Of a DNA stretch of 31,325 nucleotides, positions 17,522 through 25,057 are shown in pieces. The DNA comes from a virus: positions 1 through 31,325 of IMG/VR virus record IMGVR_UViG_3300042691_051927, one strand, 5' to 3'. The translations under genes and the position numbers were made by a program. How positions within the stretch are numbered: the first letter of the stretch is position 1; each line of letters opens with the position of its first letter. Under the pieces are notes generated by a model that was not told the origin of the DNA, made no database searches, and saw only the letters and a list, made by a program, of their open reading frames with translations.

Positions 17522-19492
17522 TTACCCTAGAACGACGACTCGATACGTCCCTGCAAGGCTGATGGTGACCGTCAGGGTGTTTGTCGTGGCCGTTACAATG
17601 TCGCAGAAAACCTCTGCATCTGTTGAGTCATAAACAGAAACGACAACTGCCTTGGTTCCAAGGCTGTGGGTAATCGTCTTGGCCTCTCCGGCGGTCCAGG
17701 TGGCGCTGGTGTTGTAGCGAAGCGCTCCGCCGCGAGTCGAGTCAATTGCCGTACCCTGCCACGTACCAGCAGAGATCGTGCCGACGGTTGTAATGCTGTC
17801 ATCGCCGCTGTATGTTCCGCCAGCTACTGCGGCCAGGGTTGCGTTGTATGCCTGAACGTCCGTGCCAATCGCAAGGCCAAGAGCCGTGCGGGCATCGCCG
17901 GCGCTGGTCGAACCAGTACCGCCGTTTGCAATGGCGATTGCGGTGCCGTTCCACACACCGGTGGCAATCGTGCCAACCGAAGTGAGGCTTGAGCCAGTAA
18001 CGCCTGAGCCAAGCGTGGTGCCGCTGAGGACTTCTGTGCCGTTGATATAGAACTTCTTGCCAGTAAGAAGGTTCAAGTGCTCAGACGAGGTCCACGAATC
18101 AGTTGCGTCAACCCAGTTAAAGGTCTTGTCCGTAGCGCCCTTAAGGGTAATACCGCCGCCATCAGCGCCAGCATCGGTTGGGCTTGCAGTTGAACCAAGC
18201 TCAATGTTCTTGTCGTCTACCGTGAGGGTAGTTGAGTTGATGGTGGTGGTTGTTCCGTTGACCGTAAGGTCACCAGAAAGCACAAGGCTTGTACCAGTTG
18301 CTGCGCCAATGTTTGGCGTAACAAGGGTTGGCGTGTTGGCAAAGACCAGTGCACCAGTTCCCGTCTCTCCGGTTACCGCCGCTGCTAGGTTTGCCGAAGA
18401 TGGAGTTGCAAGGAACGTTGCAACGCCAGTGCCAAGCCCGTCAACACCCGTGCTGATAGGAAGGCCCGTAGCATTTGTGAGCACGCCGCTTGCTGGAGTT
18501 CCAAGCGCTGGCGTGACCAGCGTTGGGCTGGTAGCAAATACCAACGCGCCAGAGCCAGTCTCGTCGGAGATGGTGTTCTTCAGTTCAAGAGAGGTTGTTG
18601 CAGCAAAGTCGCTCAACTTGTTTGCGGTCAAAGCAACCGTACCAGAAGCATCTGGCAAGTTAATTGACCTGTCGGCAGTTGGATCAACAACAGTAAGAGT
18701 CGTTTCAAACTCATTCGTTGTTGCGCCCTCAAAAACAATGTTGTGACCATCTGGGAGGTACACGCCGTGAATGCGTGGTGTTCCGCCAGTATTTGTGATC
18801 TCTGCACCATTAAGGACTGGGGAGTTAGCAAAAACTAGCGCGCCAGTTCCGGTCTCATCGGTAATAGCAGAAATCAGATTTGCAGAAGATGGTGTTGCAA
18901 GGAACGTGGCAACACCGGTTCCAAGGCCAGAAACACCAGTACTAATTGGAAGGCCGCTTGCATTTGTAAGGGTAGCGCTTGATGGCGTCCCAAGTGCAGG
19001 CGTAACGAGCGTTGGGCTGTTAGCAAACACCAGAGCGCCTGTGCCGGTCTCGTCAGAGATAACGCCAGCAAGCTCAGTAGAAGAGGTTGCTGCAAAATCA
19101 CTTAGCTTGTTTGAGGTGCTTGCCTTGCTTGCAGCGAGGTCGTAAGCAGACTTGACGGACGCTGGAACAGCAGCCGTGGTCGTTGAGGTGCTGGAGGTGG
19201 AGTTTTCAAGCTGTACGGCACCCTTTTGGCTGGTCGTGCCGTCCTGGATAGTAATGTTTGGCGTATTGCCGCCGGAAGAGGCAAGCGGACTGGATGCGGT
19301 TACCGAAGTAACTGTTCCGCCGCCGGTGGCCAATGTAATCCATGCGGCACCGTCGTAGACCTTGATGGCATCAGAAGCGGTGTTGTAATAAATCTGGCCC
19401 TGAACTGGCGATGCCGGATCGGTAGCAAGGTTTTGGATTGCCGCGTTCTGCAACTCATTTTTCTGGAGATCTAGGTTGGTTAGGAACTTCAC
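17522..19492 (-). CDS. Long repetitive tail fibre protein
   Basis: This 656-aa protein begins with a helix followed by a short module of the type 'GQIYYNTASDAIKVYDGAAW', common at the N-terminus of phage fibre proteins. The centre holds two long near-identical repeats built from ISDETGTGALVFANSP, TLVTPALGTPSS, LPISTGVSGLGTGVATFL and NKLSDFAAT units. After these come a 'GDLTVNGTTTTINSTTLTVDD' region and a C-terminal beta domain (SLAGTYRVVVLG). The repeats form an elongated triple-beta shaft in related fibres. It is the main gene of the minus-strand fibre operon. The pattern is strongly phage-specific; the receptor is unknown. Confidence 0.8.
   Translation of the reverse strand: MKFLTNLDLQKNELQNAAIQNLATDPASPVQGQIYYNTASDAIKVYDGAAWITLATGGGTVTSVTASSPLASSGGNTPNITIQDGTTSQKGAVQLENSTSSTSTTTAAVPASVKSAYDLAASKASTSNKLSDFAATSSTELAGVISDETGTGALVFANSPTLVTPALGTPSSATLTNASGLPISTGVSGLGTGVATFLATPSSANLISAITDETGTGALVFANSPVLNGAEITNTGGTPRIHGVYLPDGHNIVFEGATTNEFETTLTVVDPTADRSINLPDASGTVALTANKLSDFAATTSLELKNTISDETGSGALVFATSPTLVTPALGTPASGVLTNATGLPISTGVDGLGTGVATFLATPSSANLAAAVTGETGTGALVFANTPTLVTPNIGAATGTSLVLSGDLTVNGTTTTINSTTLTVDDKNIELGSTASPTDAGADGGGITLKGATDKTFNWVDATDSWTSSEHLNLLTGKKFYINGTEVLSGTTLGSGVTGSSLTSVGTIATGVWNGTAIAIANGGTGSTSAGDARTALGLAIGTDVQAYNATLAAVAGGTYSGDDSITTVGTISAGTWQGTAIDSTRGGALRYNTSATWTAGEAKTITHSLGTKAVVVSVYDSTDAEVFCDIVTATTNTLTVTISLAGTYRVVVLG
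18330..19112 (-). repeat. Two ~290-bp direct repeats inside the fibre gene
   Basis: The copies lie at about 18820-19112 and 18330-18624. Each encodes NKLSDFAAT, then ISDETG(T/S)GALVFA, LVTPALGTP, LPISTGV and ATFLATPSSANL, and a trailing (D/G)ETGTGALVFAN. They differ by scattered substitutions and are separated by a unique stretch of about 65 codons. They probably arose by duplication and could recombine. Confidence 0.75.
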
Positions 19493-19502
19493 GTCTTCCC
19501 CC

Positions 19503-19955
19503 TTAGTTCAGGTAGGCTTTCCCGCCAAAGGCGGCAACGAACGTCAGCCGCAGGCTATTGTTGTCAAGATACTCAATGTTGCCGTACACGACACTACCGG
19601 CAGAATCTACAACCATGACAGAGGGAAAACAGTTCAGATTGTGCGTAATTGTCCAGGTTGACGAGGAGACGTTCTGGTTATGCGTATAGGTTGTATGAGA
19701 TGCGCCAGTTCCCTGCGGGCCCTGGGGTCCAGTCTCACCCTGTGGCCCTTGTGGCCCCTGTGATCCGGCTGCTCCGGTTGATCCGGTTGATCCGGTGTCA
19801 CCCTTTGGCCCCTGAAGGCCGACAGAAGCAACCGTAACACTGCTTGTAGTTTGATTGGCGGTAATGGTGTTTGCAGACGGTGCAACCGTTACCGTGTTCT
19901 CTGCCTCTTCGGTAACGGTTAGGTTGATATCAACAATGCTTACATCTGGGCTCAT
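19503..19955 (-). CDS. Collagen-like fibre protein
   Basis: In this 150-aa protein, residues 1-45 are a beta segment, about 46-84 are Gly-X-Y collagen repeats ([10 protein letters not shown], then [10 protein letters not shown]), and about 86-150 form a C-terminal beta domain with [17 protein letters not shown], a motif common at fibre C-termini. Collagen triplets form trimeric shafts in phage fibres. The start overlaps the previous gene by ATGA and the stop lies 10 nt before the long fibre gene. It is probably a short fibre or adaptor. Confidence 0.75.
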   Translation of the reverse strand: MSPDVSIVDINLTVTEEAENTVTVAPSANTITANQTTSSVTVASVGLQGPKGDTGSTGSTGAAGSQGPQGPQGETGPQGPQGTGASHTTYTHNQNVSSSTWTITHNLNCFPSVMVVDSAGSVVYGNIEYLDNNSLRLTFVAAFGGKAYLN

Positions 19956-20299
19956 CTGGTGACTTCTCCGGTGACAACAAAGTCCCCGGAGATCAGCCTG
20001 ACAACAACACCGGCTCCGGAGATAAGCTCAAGATCGTAAACGTAGTTACCGGCGGGTACGGCGGCGAGAGCTGCAGCAGAAATAGCTATGGCAACCGTTC
20101 CAGCTGCTCCACCAAGCGTAATGCCGGATGCGTTCGTTAATGAAAGGTAGGGGGCAGAAGAGCCGATAGTCTTGCGCACCTGCATGCGCGCGGTGTAACC
20201 GGTAAGGTTGATGAGCACGTTTGAGCTATCCCGATATGTCAGGGTGGCCGTGTAGTTTGCGCCCTGCTCAGCCGTAATGTCATACGTGGAACTTGCCAT
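19952..20299 (-). CDS. Baseplate/fibre attachment protein (BppU-like N-terminal domain)
   Basis: This 115-aa beta protein has the pattern 'YDITAEQGANYTATLTYRDSSN ... NLTGYTARMQVRK', seen in a widespread small phage protein family related to BppU N-terminal/immunoglobulin-like baseplate domains. It is the first gene of the fibre operon and overlaps the collagen-like gene by ATGA. The inferred role is docking fibres to the baseplate. Upstream, TAGGAT-N5-ATG can be read either as a weak ribosome site or as a leaderless -10 box; the sequence does not decide. Confidence 0.6.
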   Translation of the reverse strand: MASSTYDITAEQGANYTATLTYRDSSNVLINLTGYTARMQVRKTIGSSAPYLSLTNASGITLGGAAGTVAIAISAAALAAVPAGNYVYDLELISGAGVVVRLISGDFVVTGEVTR

Positions 20300-20319
20300 A
20301 ATGTATCCTATTGTTACAG

Positions 20320-20338
20320 AAAAACCGGGTTAGCCGGT
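20320..20338 (-). terminator. Weak terminator-like hairpin
   Basis: A 5-bp stem ACCGG/CCGGT (20324-20328 with 20334-20338) has a 5-nt loop containing the stop codon of the 20330-20671 gene. It is followed on the minus strand by four to five T. It may separate that gene from the fibre operon. Confidence 0.4.
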
Positions 20339-20671
20339 AAGGCCGGATCGAAGCCTTTTAAGGTTCTCTGCTGCATTTTCAAACGCCCGAACCTGATTGT
20401 CAATAGCTTCAAGCAATTTCTTATTGGCAATTTGAATTCCCACCATGGCCGTTGCCTCTTCTTGCTCCATCTGCATGAGTCGAGAACGGATCTTGTTATA
20501 GGCCTTGCTGCGCTTTGGCACGCCTGACGAGGCGTAGCATCTCATTGTTTCTGCGGTAAGGCCAAAATCTGGTCCAGCGGCCGCACAGGCATCCTTAATC
20601 GATTTAAACTCCGGGTAATCTCTGGCAAGTAGGCGCTGGAGATCTCCTCCGTCGATTGGGACACGATACAT
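20330..20671 (-). CDS. Small helical protein, possible HTH DNA-binding protein
   Basis: The ATG at 20671 is preferred because GAGGTG lies 3 nt upstream and the start clears the preceding gene, which stops at 20679. The product is 113 aa. Residues about 18-55 (FKSIKDACAAAGPDFGLTAETMRCY) look like a helix-turn-helix. The rest is a long charged helix with a probable coiled coil (about 60-110, EEATAMVGIQIANKKLLEAID). It could regulate the adjoining operons. No family is recognised. Confidence 0.55.
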   Translation of the reverse strand: MYRVPIDGGDLQRLLARDYPEFKSIKDACAAAGPDFGLTAETMRCYASSGVPKRSKAYNKIRSRLMQMEQEEATAMVGIQIANKKLLEAIDNQVRAFENAAENLKRLRSGLTG

Positions 20672-20678
20672 ATGCACC

Positions 20679-20915
20679 TCAATAATAGTCTGAGCAAGAG
20701 GCAAAATAGCCGCACTCGCAGATTAACTTGCACTTAAGCTCCTGCATGCGTGCGCCGCAATTGGCGCACTGCAGCACCACAAGCTCAGATGCCGCGTCAC
20801 AAGAATAGCAAAGTTCTTGATTAATCGGGTGGTTTTTACAGCGTTTAAACGTAGTTTTACATAGCCTGCAAGCACGTTGGGCGGTTATTTCGCAGGTGTC
20901 GCAAGTGCTGATCAT
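20679..20915 (-). CDS. Cysteine-rich multi-zinc-ribbon protein
   Basis: This 78-aa protein has its ATG at 20915 with AAAGGA 7 nt upstream; the longer frame to 21080 would overlap the terminase gene and is rejected. About a dozen cysteines in CxxC pairs (CDTC, CRLC, CYSC, CANC, CEC) suggest two to three zinc ribbons. It is divergent from the small terminase gene with only 27 bp between the starts. The role could be nucleic-acid binding or protein bridging. Not recognised. Confidence 0.6.
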   Translation of the reverse strand: MISTCDTCEITAQRACRLCKTTFKRCKNHPINQELCYSCDAASELVVLQCANCGARMQELKCKLICECGYFASCSDYY

Positions 20916-20927
20916 GCAAATTTCCTT

Positions 20928-20942
20928 TGGTATACTACAACT
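20928..20942 (+). promoter_or_regulatory. Extended -10 promoter, apparently leaderless, for the terminase genes
   Basis: TGG-TATACT at 20928-20936 is an extended -10 (TGN plus a near-consensus hexamer). Exactly 6 nt separate it from the ATG at 20943, so transcription would begin at or next to the start codon. No ribosome site precedes the ATG and no convincing -35 is present. The ribosome site of the divergent gene lies inside this same region. Confidence 0.55.
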
Positions 20943-21467
20943 ATGGCAAAGAGAGGGCGCGTTGGCGCCGAACAACTTACCGCGCTGCGAGAAAAGATTA
21001 AAGGTCTTCACCTGCAGGGTGTTCCGATGCCGGAAATCGCCACTGCCGTTGACCTTTCGCCGGAAACTGTCCGGAAACACATTTATGCTATCAGGAAGCA
21101 GTGGTCTGAAGAAGGGCCGGATGCTGCTGCAAGTCGATTAGAGTTAATCCAGCGAGCGAACTTAATTGGCAAAATGGCTGCTGGCGGTGCTGCCCGAGCA
21201 CGAGGATCTAAGGAAGAGGCAATTTTCCTGAAGTTACAGCTTGAGGTCGTGGATCGATTGGCGAAGCTGACCGGGGCGTATACGCCAGAAACAGCTGTTC
21301 GGGGCGGAAATACTAACGTTGCTATTCAAATTAATAATGTGCACGAAATCGATACACTTCCCCCGGCCGAGCTTGCAAAGCGCCTACAAATGTGGGCCAC
21401 AGAGGTTAGCGACAGCCTGAAAGTGATTGAAGGCTCCGCAGAAGAAGGGTCACGTGACGGTCAATAA
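20943..21467 (+). CDS. terS: Terminase small subunit
   Basis: This 174-aa protein lies immediately upstream of the large terminase, with overlapping ends. An N-terminal helix-turn-helix (about residues 26-50, MPEIATAVDLSPETVRKHIY) would recognise the packaging site. A central helical region (about 60-115) is the usual oligomerisation part. The C-terminus is acidic. The ATG at 20943 was chosen because of the extended -10 6 nt upstream and because the longer frame to 20877 has no start signal. It recognises viral DNA and hands it to the large subunit. Isolated from other plus-strand genes. Confidence 0.75.
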   Translation: MAKRGRVGAEQLTALREKIKGLHLQGVPMPEIATAVDLSPETVRKHIYAIRKQWSEEGPDAAASRLELIQRANLIGKMAAGGAARARGSKEEAIFLKLQLEVVDRLAKLTGAYTPETAVRGGNTNVAIQINNVHEIDTLPPAELAKRLQMWATEVSDSLKVIEGSAEEGSRDGQ

Positions 21468-22869
21468 TCAATACCGAGAGTGGCTGCGTGTTCGAGCGCA
21501 GACCTCAGACGCCGCGTTTGCCGAATACGTTAGTGGGCTTGTTTTCCCGCGACATCTTCGAGAGATGGAGCAGTTTCTTGACGAAAACGACCGTGGTCTT
21601 GTCCTTATGCCCCGTGGCCATGCCAAAACAACCCAGCTGATTCACCGGGCCGCAAGAATGATTGGTTTGACCAAAGGGAAGGTTCGCATTGGCGTATTGA
21701 CCGCAGTTATGTCTGACGCACTGGCTCGATCACGAGCAATTAAAACGTTGATCGAGTCTCCCTTTTTTGCAGAAATTTTTCCTTGGGCACAAGATGGGGT
21801 AATTGGATCAAAGTGGACTGACGAGGTTTGGACGGTTAAGGGAGCCAACCTTGGCAAAGACTCCACTTGTTTTGCAGACGGGCTTGGGTCAATTAAGCCT
21901 GGCGCTCGTCTCGATATCCTTTTTGCAGACGACATGGTGGGGATGAAAGAAAATGCCACTGCCGTTCAGCGACAAAAAGCCAGCGAAACGTACTGGCAGG
22001 TTGTTGATCCTATGCTTGTTCCAAAAGCTAAGCGTTGGTACATTGGAACAAGGTGGCATGAAGACGATTTCTACGCTGAACTTATAAAAAAGCACGTTCC
22101 GCACTACCAGCGTCGAGCCCTGGAAGACGATCAAGTTCTTTGGCCGGAGATGTATACCGTTGCAGACATGGAGCAAAAGAAGATGGAGCTTGGAACCCCA
22201 ATCTTCATGCTGCAGTTCCAAAACGACGTGACATCTATGGGCGGCAACATTTTCCGTTATGAAAACTTTCAACGGGTTGACCGCGTACCAGAGGGTTCTC
22301 GAAGAATTGGTGTTGACCTTGCATCTTCTGCCTCAGAGCGCAGCGACTACACCGCCGCCGTTGAGGTGGTCGTCGACGACCAGCACAACATCTATGTTGT
22401 TGGAAGCTGGAAGGCCCGGCTACAAGAGGGCCACAGGGCGTGGCTTACTGGAATTGACGGTGGCGGAAATCTTGATTACGACTCTGGGCCCAGAATTCTT
22501 TGGCCGCAACGGCTTGTTGGGATCAAAGGTCTAGACCCGGAGCTAGATGACCCTCGGTTTTTTGAGTCGGTTAACATTGAGGCTGTCCAGCATCAAAGCA
22601 CATTTGTTCGAGAGGTGCTCTCGACAACCTCTCTTCCCGCGCGGCCAGTGCGGCCAGACCGAGACAAGGTTACTCGGTCACGAGCGCTTGCAGCTCGGTA
22701 TGAAGCCGGAAAAGTATTTCACGTCAATGGTGCACCTGGGATCGACGACTTGGAAATGCAGCTCCTCGCCTTCCCAAACGGCTCGCACGACGACGTTGTT
22801 GACGCCCTTGTCTATGCGGCCGATTTGGGCGGCGACGGTTTTTATTTTACTGCTGCTAAACGTTACTAG
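21454..22869 (+). CDS. terL: Terminase large subunit (packaging ATPase and nuclease)
   Basis: The GTG at 21454 is preferred over the TTG at 21427 because AAGAAGGG lies just upstream; it overlaps the small-subunit stop by 14 nt. The product is 471 aa. The ATPase part shows Walker A PRGHAKTT (53-60), Walker B LDILFADD (153-160) and the motif GTRWHEDD (198-205). The RNase H-like nuclease part begins at about 284 with RIGVDLASS (Asp288). Near the C-terminus, GSHDDVVDAL supplies acidic residues. It pumps DNA into the prohead and cuts concatemers. The stop is shared with the convergent protease gene through a palindromic CTAG. No portal gene follows, which departs from usual phage order. Confidence 0.93.
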   Translation: MTVNNQYREWLRVRAQTSDAAFAEYVSGLVFPRHLREMEQFLDENDRGLVLMPRGHAKTTQLIHRAARMIGLTKGKVRIGVLTAVMSDALARSRAIKTLIESPFFAEIFPWAQDGVIGSKWTDEVWTVKGANLGKDSTCFADGLGSIKPGARLDILFADDMVGMKENATAVQRQKASETYWQVVDPMLVPKAKRWYIGTRWHEDDFYAELIKKHVPHYQRRALEDDQVLWPEMYTVADMEQKKMELGTPIFMLQFQNDVTSMGGNIFRYENFQRVDRVPEGSRRIGVDLASSASERSDYTAAVEVVVDDQHNIYVVGSWKARLQEGHRAWLTGIDGGGNLDYDSGPRILWPQRLVGIKGLDPELDDPRFFESVNIEAVQHQSTFVREVLSTTSLPARPVRPDRDKVTRSRALAARYEAGKVFHVNGAPGIDDLEMQLLAFPNGSHDDVVDALVYAADLGGDGFYFTAAKRY

Positions 22870-23828
22870 CAGAACCACCATTCACGAGCGCAAAGGTCTG
22901 GCGCGAATTCGTCTCCGGCAAACATCTGTAAAAGCGCGCTGGTGGTGTTAATCCTTTTTGCAATCGTCATGGTGTGCGATGTCGATTCCATAACCATCGC
23001 AAGCGCCTCTTCCGTTGTAACGCCGTATTCAGACGCATATGCAGCAATTGCCCCTGATACATATGGCGCAGCAAAAGAGGTTCCGGAAACAAGCTTCTCG
23101 TCTACCCGGCTCATAGCCAGAACATTGGCTCCCGGAGCGTATAGCCAGAGGCATTCTCCGTAGTTTGATCCGGTCCACGGAAGGTCAAGCCAAGTACTTG
23201 CTCCAACTGCAAGCATGAGGCCGTCTTCGCAACCCATGCGTGACGGTGAGTATTTTTTTGCATTTGCCCCATAATTACCTGCGGCAATAACAACCGGGAT
23301 ACCGAGGTCACTAAGGGCCTGAACGGCATTGTCTACCGCCTTGTCTGCCTTGCCGCCGAAGCTAATGTTAACTACGGATGTTTCAGGGTTGGCGTTTTGG
23401 GCGATCCAATTAAGCCCTGCCAAAATTGCCTTTCTGGTTCCGCCGCCAGTGCAATTCAGCACACGAACGGGAACTACGGTAGCGTTCTCGGCAACGCCGT
23501 AGCCGGAGCCGGCAATCAGCGATGCAACGGATGTTCCGTGGCCCCTGCCGCAATCAAGCGTGTTCTTCCCAAAGCTGTAGAAGCCGGGGGCAAGGTTTTC
23601 AATAAAACCGTTGTCTGCAATTCCTGTATCGACAACATAGACCGTGATACCGGAACCCTTACCTGAACCGTCCCAAACAAATCCGTCGCGCACATATCCG
23701 CCACGCCAGAAATCGTCTGGCTCAAGAATACGGTCACGAGCCCAGTCGTCTTCGGCCTGGGCGTAAAAATCAGGCTGCTGAGCGCAGGGAAAAATAATGA
23801 GCGATAGCGCCAAGACAAAATTCATCAT
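22866..23828 (-). CDS. Secreted subtilisin-like (S8, proteinase K-type) serine protease
   Basis: This 320-aa protein has a signal peptide (about 1-17) and all S8 catalytic motifs in order: Asp67 in VVDTGI, His97 in GRGHGTSVA, oxyanion Asn185 in AAGN, and Ser251 in GTSFAAP. The segment WARDRI at 29-34 matches the N-terminus of mature proteinase K-like enzymes, so there is no room for the usual inhibitor propeptide. Six cysteines after the signal (93, 126, 200, 225, 313, 320) could form disulfides, which suggests an extracellular enzyme. It is the last gene of the long minus-strand operon, 3 nt after the previous stop. A secreted subtilase is unusual in a phage. It may process virion, host surface or released proteins. 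Confidence 0.9.
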   Translation of the reverse strand: MMNFVLALSLIIFPCAQQPDFYAQAEDDWARDRILEPDDFWRGGYVRDGFVWDGSGKGSGITVYVVDTGIADNGFIENLAPGFYSFGKNTLDCGRGHGTSVASLIAGSGYGVAENATVVPVRVLNCTGGGTRKAILAGLNWIAQNANPETSVVNISFGGKADKAVDNAVQALSDLGIPVVIAAGNYGANAKKYSPSRMGCEDGLMLAVGASTWLDLPWTGSNYGECLWLYAPGANVLAMSRVDEKLVSGTSFAAPYVSGAIAAYASEYGVTTEEALAMVMESTSHTMTIAKRINTTSALLQMFAGDEFAPDLCAREWWFC

Positions 23829-23831
23829 GGC

Positions 23832-24176
23832 TTAGCACTGACCGCAGTCGCACGTGGCAACCTTCCCAAAATCTACCTGCTGATCAAACGTTGCAAACAC
23901 CGGCATACCAGGCTGCAGATACGCACCCTCTACGTTAAAGGAGATGTACTCATCGGCCTCAAGGTACGGGTCAAACCCCTCCTCCTGGTCCTGGTCGCGG
24001 TTGTTTTCCTGTTCAATAATTTCCTGCGCCATCCTCTTGACCATCTTGTCCCGGTCGTAAATGGCAACAATCTTCTGGCCATCTGTTCCATGAAAAATAT
24101 TTCCGTGGCCTACCAGGCAGTCGTCCCATCCGTCTGCATACAGGACGTCATCGATCTTTTGTACTACTGCGGACAT
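23832..24176 (-). CDS. Acidic protein of unknown function with C-terminal Cys motif
   Basis: The ATG at 24176 was chosen because AGGAG lies at the end of the upstream gene and only 1 nt separates the two; the longer frame to 24311 lies inside that gene. The product is 114 aa. A central charged helix (about 42-68, rich in Glu/Asp) is followed by a beta region and ends in CDCGQC, a possible metal site. It directly precedes the secreted protease and could be its partner. No recognised family. Confidence 0.6.
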   Translation of the reverse strand: MSAVVQKIDDVLYADGWDDCLVGHGNIFHGTDGQKIVAIYDRDKMVKRMAQEIIEQENNRDQDQEEGFDPYLEADEYISFNVEGAYLQPGMPVFATFDQQVDFGKVATCDCGQC

Positions 24177-24177
24177 A

Positions 24178-24540
24178 TTAGCTCCTAAATTCGAATACCT
24201 GCTTCTTTTTGCAGGTAATACAGTACGTTGTTGCATGTCGCTCTGACAACGTATTGGACTTGACCGAATCTTTAGCTTCAATCCTTCCACAGCGGCAGCA
24301 AATCCATCCACCCCTGATCGTGTTCTTATCTACAACTATAAGCTTATATTGCCAAGACTTGCGTTTTGGGTCTGGGTTTTGCTGATGCTCAATAACATGG
24401 CCAGCATTCCTCAGCTCTGCAATAAATGCACCAAAGCGCTCACCCTGTGGAATTTCTCCTTGGATCAGCTTAGCATCAACCCAAGTGTTTGGGTAGCGCT
24501 GCAAAATGCCCAGAATTGCCTTTGCGTTTTTGCTGTTCAC
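24178..24540 (-). CDS. Winged-helix-like protein with zinc ribbon
   Basis: This 120-aa protein starts at a GTG overlapping the upstream stop (GTGA). The first ~65 residues read like a winged helix (AKAILGILQRYPNTWVDAKL, a recognition-type helix FGAFIAELRNAGH, then a beta wing ending WQYKLIV). CxxC pairs at about 81-84 (CCRCG) and 107-110 (CITC) form a zinc ribbon. It is probably a sequence-specific DNA-binding regulator. The second cysteine pair near the end suggests a fold like small transcription factors. Confidence 0.55.
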   Translation of the reverse strand: MNSKNAKAILGILQRYPNTWVDAKLIQGEIPQGERFGAFIAELRNAGHVIEHQQNPDPKRKSWQYKLIVVDKNTIRGGWICCRCGRIEAKDSVKSNTLSERHATTYCITCKKKQVFEFRS

Positions 24541-24869
24541 TTTACCCCTGCCACCTTATTGATGATGGTGTGATTAGCCCAAGCGTGAACAAAGCGCTCA
24601 AGGTCCTCAGCATCACGACCCATATATGTTGTTGAAAGTCGGGCACCCGGAGTGTGCATCGCCATATGTGCGCGCATCTTCTGGGTCTTTTCATCGCGCC
24701 CAATGAAACAGAACCCCTCGTAGTCCTCATCCTTGCCGCCCAAAACCGGCGCAAGACGCTTCGATACAGTTGTCAGGTACTCAGCTAGTTCCTCCGAAAG
24801 GTCTAAAAGTATTGCGCGGTCAGACAGCGAAACAACATTTTTTGTTGTGCGTGTTGCCTTAAGACTCAT
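24537..24869 (-). CDS. Conserved-looking phage protein of unknown function
   Basis: This 110-aa protein is preceded by GGAGGTGA 3 nt before the ATG, the strongest ribosome site in the operon, and its start overlaps the upstream stop by ATGA. It is an alpha/beta protein: a helical N-terminal half (residues about 22-42, DLSEELAEYLTTVSKRL), a glycine turn GGKDEDYEGF, a strand-rich middle (MRAHMAMHT) and a helical end (DLERFVHAWANHTI). No catalytic or metal motif is recognised. Confidence 0.6.
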   Translation of the reverse strand: MSLKATRTTKNVVSLSDRAILLDLSEELAEYLTTVSKRLAPVLGGKDEDYEGFCFIGRDEKTQKMRAHMAMHTPGARLSTTYMGRDAEDLERFVHAWANHTIINKVAGVK

Positions 24870-25057
24870 TTGTCACCTCCGACTAACTGATTGACGAGTG
24901 CCTCGGCGTGCTCTGCCGCAGTATCGGTTTGATTTGAAAGCCCCTGGCCGATTACGATGCGATTTACTCGGTCGATTACGGCCCAGAATACCACGTTATG
25001 CTCTCGGTCGTTTTCCAAGACAATCCACAAATCTTCTCTATTCATGCGTCGATCCAT
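24866..25057 (-). CDS. Small hypothetical protein
   Basis: This 63-aa protein starts at the ATG at 25057, or 59 aa if the ATG at 25045 is used; both lie inside the end of the upstream gene. Pattern: beta strands (LWIVLENDREHNVVFWAVIDR), then IVIGQGLSNQTDTAAEHAEAL, a small alpha/beta fold. It overlaps its neighbours by 4 nt downstream and 8-20 nt upstream, so it is translationally coupled. Not recognised. Confidence 0.55.
   Translation of the reverse strand: MDRRMNREDLWIVLENDREHNVVFWAVIDRVNRIVIGQGLSNQTDTAAEHAEALVNQLVGGDK

Noticed and set aside
18057-18746. 229-aa plus-strand open frame
   Set aside because: It is antisense to the fibre repeats; its Val/Pro/Ser-rich repeats mirror the fibre codons and it has no ribosome site.
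20916-21080. N-terminal extension of the Cys-rich protein to 21080
   Set aside because: It would overlap the small terminase reading frame by about 140 nt, and the ATG at 20915 has a good ribosome site.
24177-24311. N-terminal extension of the 114-aa protein
   Set aside because: It lies wholly inside the upstream gene; the ATG at 24176 has AGGAG and fits the operon spacing.
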